Shown here: one piece after another, positions 61,183 to 64,000 of the stretch | Layout of the letters: each line of letters opens with the position of its first letter | Position numbering within the stretch: position 1 is the first letter of the stretch | Assembly (NCBI RefSeq): GCF_902506425.1 | Contig: NZ_LR732525.1 | Span: forward strand, 1-64,000 | Direction: 5' to 3' | Origin: Novosphingobium sp. 9U | GTDB taxonomy: Bacteria > Pseudomonadota > Alphaproteobacteria > Sphingomonadales > Sphingomonadaceae | DNA: 64,000 bases | The notes under the pieces: generated by a model | Databases searched by the model: none | The model's input: the letters and a program-made list of their open reading frames with translations, nothing else | Told to the model about the DNA's origin: nothing | Position numbers and translations under genes: made by a program

Positions 61183-61968
61183 TCACGCGTCCGGCGGCGG
61201 TGGCAGCTCGAGGTCGGGCAGGGCCTTGATATACGCGCGCTGCCAGCCGCGCAGCTTGGCGCGAACATCTGGCGCCAGATCGTGCAGCGCGGCGAGGTCG
61301 AGGCTCACCTTCGAGCTGTTGGTGCGCAGCTTGGCGCGGTTCTTGGTCACTTTGAACAGCAGCACTTGCGTGACCACCGTCTTGGCTTCCAGCGCGAAGG
61401 CGATCAGCGAGACGAGAGGCGCGCCGCCGTCCTGCGGATCGACCACACCGATTTGAAAACGTGCGCTGCGCCCCTTGATCGACCGCTTGTTGAACAGCGT
61501 GATCCATGGGGAGTCGTCGCTGGCCGCCTTCAACGCGTCGAGCGTGGCGGTGATCGCGGCGAGCGCGGTGACCGCCGGGCCGAGCAGCACGGCGGCGATC
61601 GCGGCGATCTTTTCGTGCACCTCGAACCCGTCACCGGCCTCGGACACTTCCGACCAGCCGCCGTCCTGGACCAGCCAGCCGAGCGTCTTGAGCATGGTGA
61701 AGTACGCCGCGTACCAGCCGACGATGTCGTCCGGATCGGGCACCCGGCTGTCCGCCACCAACTGCGCCAGCAGCGCCGAATCCGCGATCGCGTCGCGCAG
61801 TTCGACATCGGTTCCGGCCAGGAACGCGAAGACGTCCTGGCCGATGACGGCGGCCTGATCGGTGCCGGCGGTGAACGGCGATGCCTCATCACCCTGCGCC
61901 TCTACCAGGGGCTCGGGCAGAACAATCTCGCTAATGATCTGGCGTGCTTGGATAATATCGACCGACAT
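61183..61968 (-). CDS. Unknown protein of the CHAT/caspase cluster
   Basis: A 261-residue protein of unrecognised family. It has no signal peptide. A helical N-terminal half includes a strongly hydrophobic stretch near residues 119-145 (IAAIAAVLLGPAVTALAAIT), followed by a beta-like second half (ARFQIGVVDPQDGG, TVVTQVLLFKV) and a proline-rich end. The hydrophobic helix and the size would suit a membrane-active effector or a cleavage substrate, but this is speculation. The ATG at 61968 follows AGGGGG eight bases upstream; a TTG at 61974 is less likely. It is the first gene of the minus-strand operon. Confidence 0.75.
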   Translation of the reverse strand: MSVDIIQARQIISEIVLPEPLVEAQGDEASPFTAGTDQAAVIGQDVFAFLAGTDVELRDAIADSALLAQLVADSRVPDPDDIVGWYAAYFTMLKTLGWLVQDGGWSEVSEAGDGFEVHEKIAAIAAVLLGPAVTALAAITATLDALKAASDDSPWITLFNKRSIKGRSARFQIGVVDPQDGGAPLVSLIAFALEAKTVVTQVLLFKVTKNRAKLRTNSSKVSLDLAALHDLAPDVRAKLRGWQRAYIKALPDLELPPPPDA

Positions 61969-61974
61969 AGGCAA

Positions 61975-62095
61975 TTCCCCCTTATTGCCATGGCATCAGT
62001 ATCGACAGACAATCTGACGCGTCTTTACTGTCGCTGCAAGTGGCTTTATTTGTGCATCAAGGGGATAGGCTCTCGCCAGGAGCAGGGGAATATGC
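61975..62095. promoter_or_regulatory. Shared divergent promoter region of the protease cluster
   Basis: Only 121 bases separate the 261-aa gene and the caspase gene, so both promoters must lie here. The middle is AT-richer than the flanking genes. Exact promoter boxes could not be assigned. Ribosome sites are visible at both edges: AGGGGG for the minus gene and AGGGGA (62084-62089) for the plus gene. Confidence 0.5.
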
Positions 62096-64000
62096 GTGGT
62101 TAACGCGTGCATAGCCATCGGCATAGAGCGGACCGGCGGCCCCGGACTTGGCAAGCTGCCAGGCGCAGTGAACGGCGCGCGGGCCATGGCGGCCTGGGCC
62201 AAGGCGGCCGGCTACCAGGTCGAGCTCGTCACCGATCGCGACGATGTGCCCGGCAGTGAGGGGAAGGACACGTTCACTCCGGTGGATGTCGGGCGCATCA
62301 AGGCCGCGCTGATGCGCCTCCTGCCCACGGCCAACGACGGCGTGGATCGAGGCGGGCCGGCCGAACCGCCGCAGCGGCTGCTGGTCTACTTCGCCGGCCA
62401 TGGCATGCAGTCTGCGGCCGATGGCGAAATGTGGCTGCTGTCCGACAGCTACAGCGACCAGCTGGCGATCGGTTTGGCCAAGCTGCAGGCGCTGCTGCAG
62501 ACCTACCTCACCGGTGAGAAGCCGGGCCAGATCGCGATCATCTCCGACGCTTGCCGCAGCCCGATGATCGCCACCTGGAACGTCAACATGACGCCGGTGC
62601 CGGTCGTGCCGCTCGGGCCCTACGATCCCAACAGCTTCGACCAGGTCGACATCGACCAGTTCCTGGCGGTGCCGCCGTTGAGCTCTGCCTTCATGGTGCG
62701 CGCCACGGCCGAGGCGCCGGCGCGCTGCATCTTCACCTCGGTGCTGCTGGAGGCCCTGCACGGCGCCGGCGAGTCCTGCTTCGAGGACGACCGCGTGACC
62801 AGCGACAGCATGGCGAAATACCTGAGGGAGACCGTCCCCAGCCGCGCTCGCCAGTTCGACGTCGACATGCGCCCGCGCGTCTACCCGTGCTGGATCGATC
62901 CCAACGATGTCTACGTCTCCCGCGAGCAACTTGCCAAGATGCAGTTGTCGCCTCTAGACCCTTGGCCGGGCACCGGCGCGACGAGCGGGCAAGGCTCCGA
63001 CGATGCGCAGTCCGAGGCACTGCTGAAGTCGTTCGGCGCGCCGAGCGGCCTGGTTCGCGGCGAGGACCGAGGTGCCAGCATCGGAGCGGACGCCGCGGCG
63101 TTCGAGTTCGATGCCGCCGAGCCGCCACCTGAGCCCGAACCGGAGCCGGCCCCGCCTTCTCCGATCATGACTGACAGCGAAATGGCGCAGATCGCCACTG
63201 AAGCGGACATGGCCGCCAAGACCGCCGAAGCGCGTGCGACCCGTGCCGCGGCCTTAGTGCAGGCGGCCACGCAGACCCAACGCGCAACGCATTATGAAAC
63301 GCAGTGCGGCCTCACCGTGACCGGCTTGCAAGTGACCGGCGTGGCCTGCGCGTCCGGCTACCGCTTCGAAGCGGACGGCCACTTTCCTGGCAGCTGGCGG
63401 GTGTCTGGACCCGACGGTCCGCTGCAGGACGGTCAGTCGGCCTGGGCGCTCGTACGCGTCCCCAGCGGCGACAGCGTGGCGACTTGCGTGCAGGCCGGCT
63501 CCATCACCAGTGTCTGCACAGCACCGGAAGGTGCGCTGGTCGCCAGCATGCGCCCGCTGTTCCTCGACCCGTCCAAGCTGCTGACCTCGGAAGATATCCA
63601 GGCGCATGAGCGGCTGGCCGTAAGCGACGCCGACGATGCTCTGCAATGGTTGGCGCAGCTGGAACAGGGCCAGGTGTTCGATCCGATGCTCGGAGTGCTC
63701 GCCGCCTACGTGTTCTACGGCGCCGGACAGCAGGAAATGGTCCGCAGGCTGGCGCATGTCTATGCCGCGCGTCTGGCGCCGCTGCCGTTCGACATCGCCT
63801 TGCTGTGCCACGCGCAAGCGACCTGTGGCTCCGACGGCACCCTGATGGCGCAGGTCTCGGCAGTACCGGCCCGCAAGCCACGTTCGCGCGAGCAGCGTCT
63901 GATGGCGGGCCTGTTCGCCGCAGCTCCGCAGACCGAGCTTCCGGTCGCCGGTCGCGTGCCCTTGCTGCGCCAGGGGTGGTTCCTGCTCGACCGTGCCTGT
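62096..64000 (+). CDS. Caspase-family (peptidase C14) protein, 5' part
   Basis: The frame is open from GTG 62096 to the end of the window (635 codons), so the gene is incomplete. Residues 1-260 are a caspase-like protease: ACIAIGIERTGGPGLGKLPG at the start, catalytic His102 in YFAGHGMQ and Cys153 in IISDACRS. A Pro/Glu-rich linker and an Ala-rich helix (~360-400) follow, then a Cys-containing domain (TVTGLQVTGVACASGY, and CVQAG...SVC) of unknown type. AGGGGA lies six bases before the GTG. It is divergent from the CHAT operon. The total length and C-terminal partner domain are unknown. Confidence 0.82.
   Translation, partial: MVNACIAIGIERTGGPGLGKLPGAVNGARAMAAWAKAAGYQVELVTDRDDVPGSEGKDTFTPVDVGRIKAALMRLLPTANDGVDRGGPAEPPQRLLVYFAGHGMQSAADGEMWLLSDSYSDQLAIGLAKLQALLQTYLTGEKPGQIAIISDACRSPMIATWNVNMTPVPVVPLGPYDPNSFDQVDIDQFLAVPPLSSAFMVRATAEAPARCIFTSVLLEALHGAGESCFEDDRVTSDSMAKYLRETVPSRARQFDVDMRPRVYPCWIDPNDVYVSREQLAKMQLSPLDPWPGTGATSGQGSDDAQSEALLKSFGAPSGLVRGEDRGASIGADAAAFEFDAAEPPPEPEPEPAPPSPIMTDSEMAQIATEADMAAKTAEARATRAAALVQAATQTQRATHYETQCGLTVTGLQVTGVACASGYRFEADGHFPGSWRVSGPDGPLQDGQSAWALVRVPSGDSVATCVQAGSITSVCTAPEGALVASMRPLFLDPSKLLTSEDIQAHERLAVSDADDALQWLAQLEQGQVFDPMLGVLAAYVFYGAGQQEMVRRLAHVYAARLAPLPFDIALLCHAQATCGSDGTLMAQVSAVPARKPRSREQRLMAGLFAAAPQTELPVAGRVPLLRQGWFLLDRAC

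Noticed and set aside
61183..61968. Calling this gene a bacterial gasdermin
   Set aside because: Context and size fit, but no gasdermin sequence feature was recognised; kept as unknown.

Overview
The window looks like chromosomal DNA from a high-GC alphaproteobacterium of the order Sphingomonadales (Novosphingobium/Sphingobium-like; the genus is inferred). The evidence is an NDUFA12 - DUF2155 - aat gene order, one bifunctional RelA/SpoT protein, several TonB-dependent receptors, an EmrAB-type efflux operon, an APS-reductase sulfate operon with DUF934 and DUF2849, and dispersed short palindromic repeats. No rRNA, tRNA, CRISPR array, integrase or complete insertion sequence was recognised.

Layout. 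1-8822 is mostly core: the end of an outer-membrane receptor, uvrC, a ferredoxin-NADP reductase, a PAS-GGDEF-EAL-PilZ signalling protein and lepA. 9146-11156 is an AT-richer two-gene insert (DUF262 plus a HEPN-like protein), probably a defence or toxin module. 11276-22226 holds a terminase-like DNA-binding protein with a repeat-encoded acidic tail, a second GGDEF-EAL protein, an enoyl-CoA hydratase-like protein, a ModE-like regulator, the emrA-emrB-outer membrane factor operon, a tyrosine phosphatase and an SDR. 22227-23601 is a degenerate stretch with small genes, dispersed repeats and a truncated GIY-YIG gene.

23602-36601 is a catabolic cluster: alpha/beta hydrolase, cytochrome P450, MFS transporter, amidohydrolase, a thiolase-like/DUF35 pair, CaiB/BaiF CoA-transferase, phosphotransferase, TonB-dependent receptor and dienelactone hydrolase. 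It could import and degrade a hydrophobic ring or side-chain compound through CoA thioesters and retro-aldol cleavage. Three of its intergenic regions carry a similar 14-bp motif, a possible common operator.

36694-47452 is mixed: a TonB-like protein, a YetF-like membrane protein, a lone fatty-acyl-AMP ligase, recX, a DUF192 lipoprotein, NDUFA12, DUF2155, aat, DUF983, ruvX, a PQQ-dehydrogenase/cytochrome c lipoprotein and an SDR. 47629-51906 is the sulfate-assimilation operon (siroheme methyltransferase, DUF2849, sulfite reductase, DUF934, APS/PAPS reductase). 52028-56547 is core: infC, whose best start is an ATA codon, then a pdeM-like phosphoesterase, hemF and relA/spoT.

56553-64000 is the most unusual region. 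A three-gene minus-strand operon encodes an uncharacterised 261-aa protein, a CHAT-protease/TM/OmpA-like protein, and a LysM-muramidase-like protein with a C-terminal YkuD-like His/Cys signature. It diverges from a caspase-family (C14) protein that runs off the window. Two different caspase-like proteases plus cell-wall binding and cell-wall lytic modules look like a coherent, possibly undescribed regulated-lysis, defence or envelope-sensing system.
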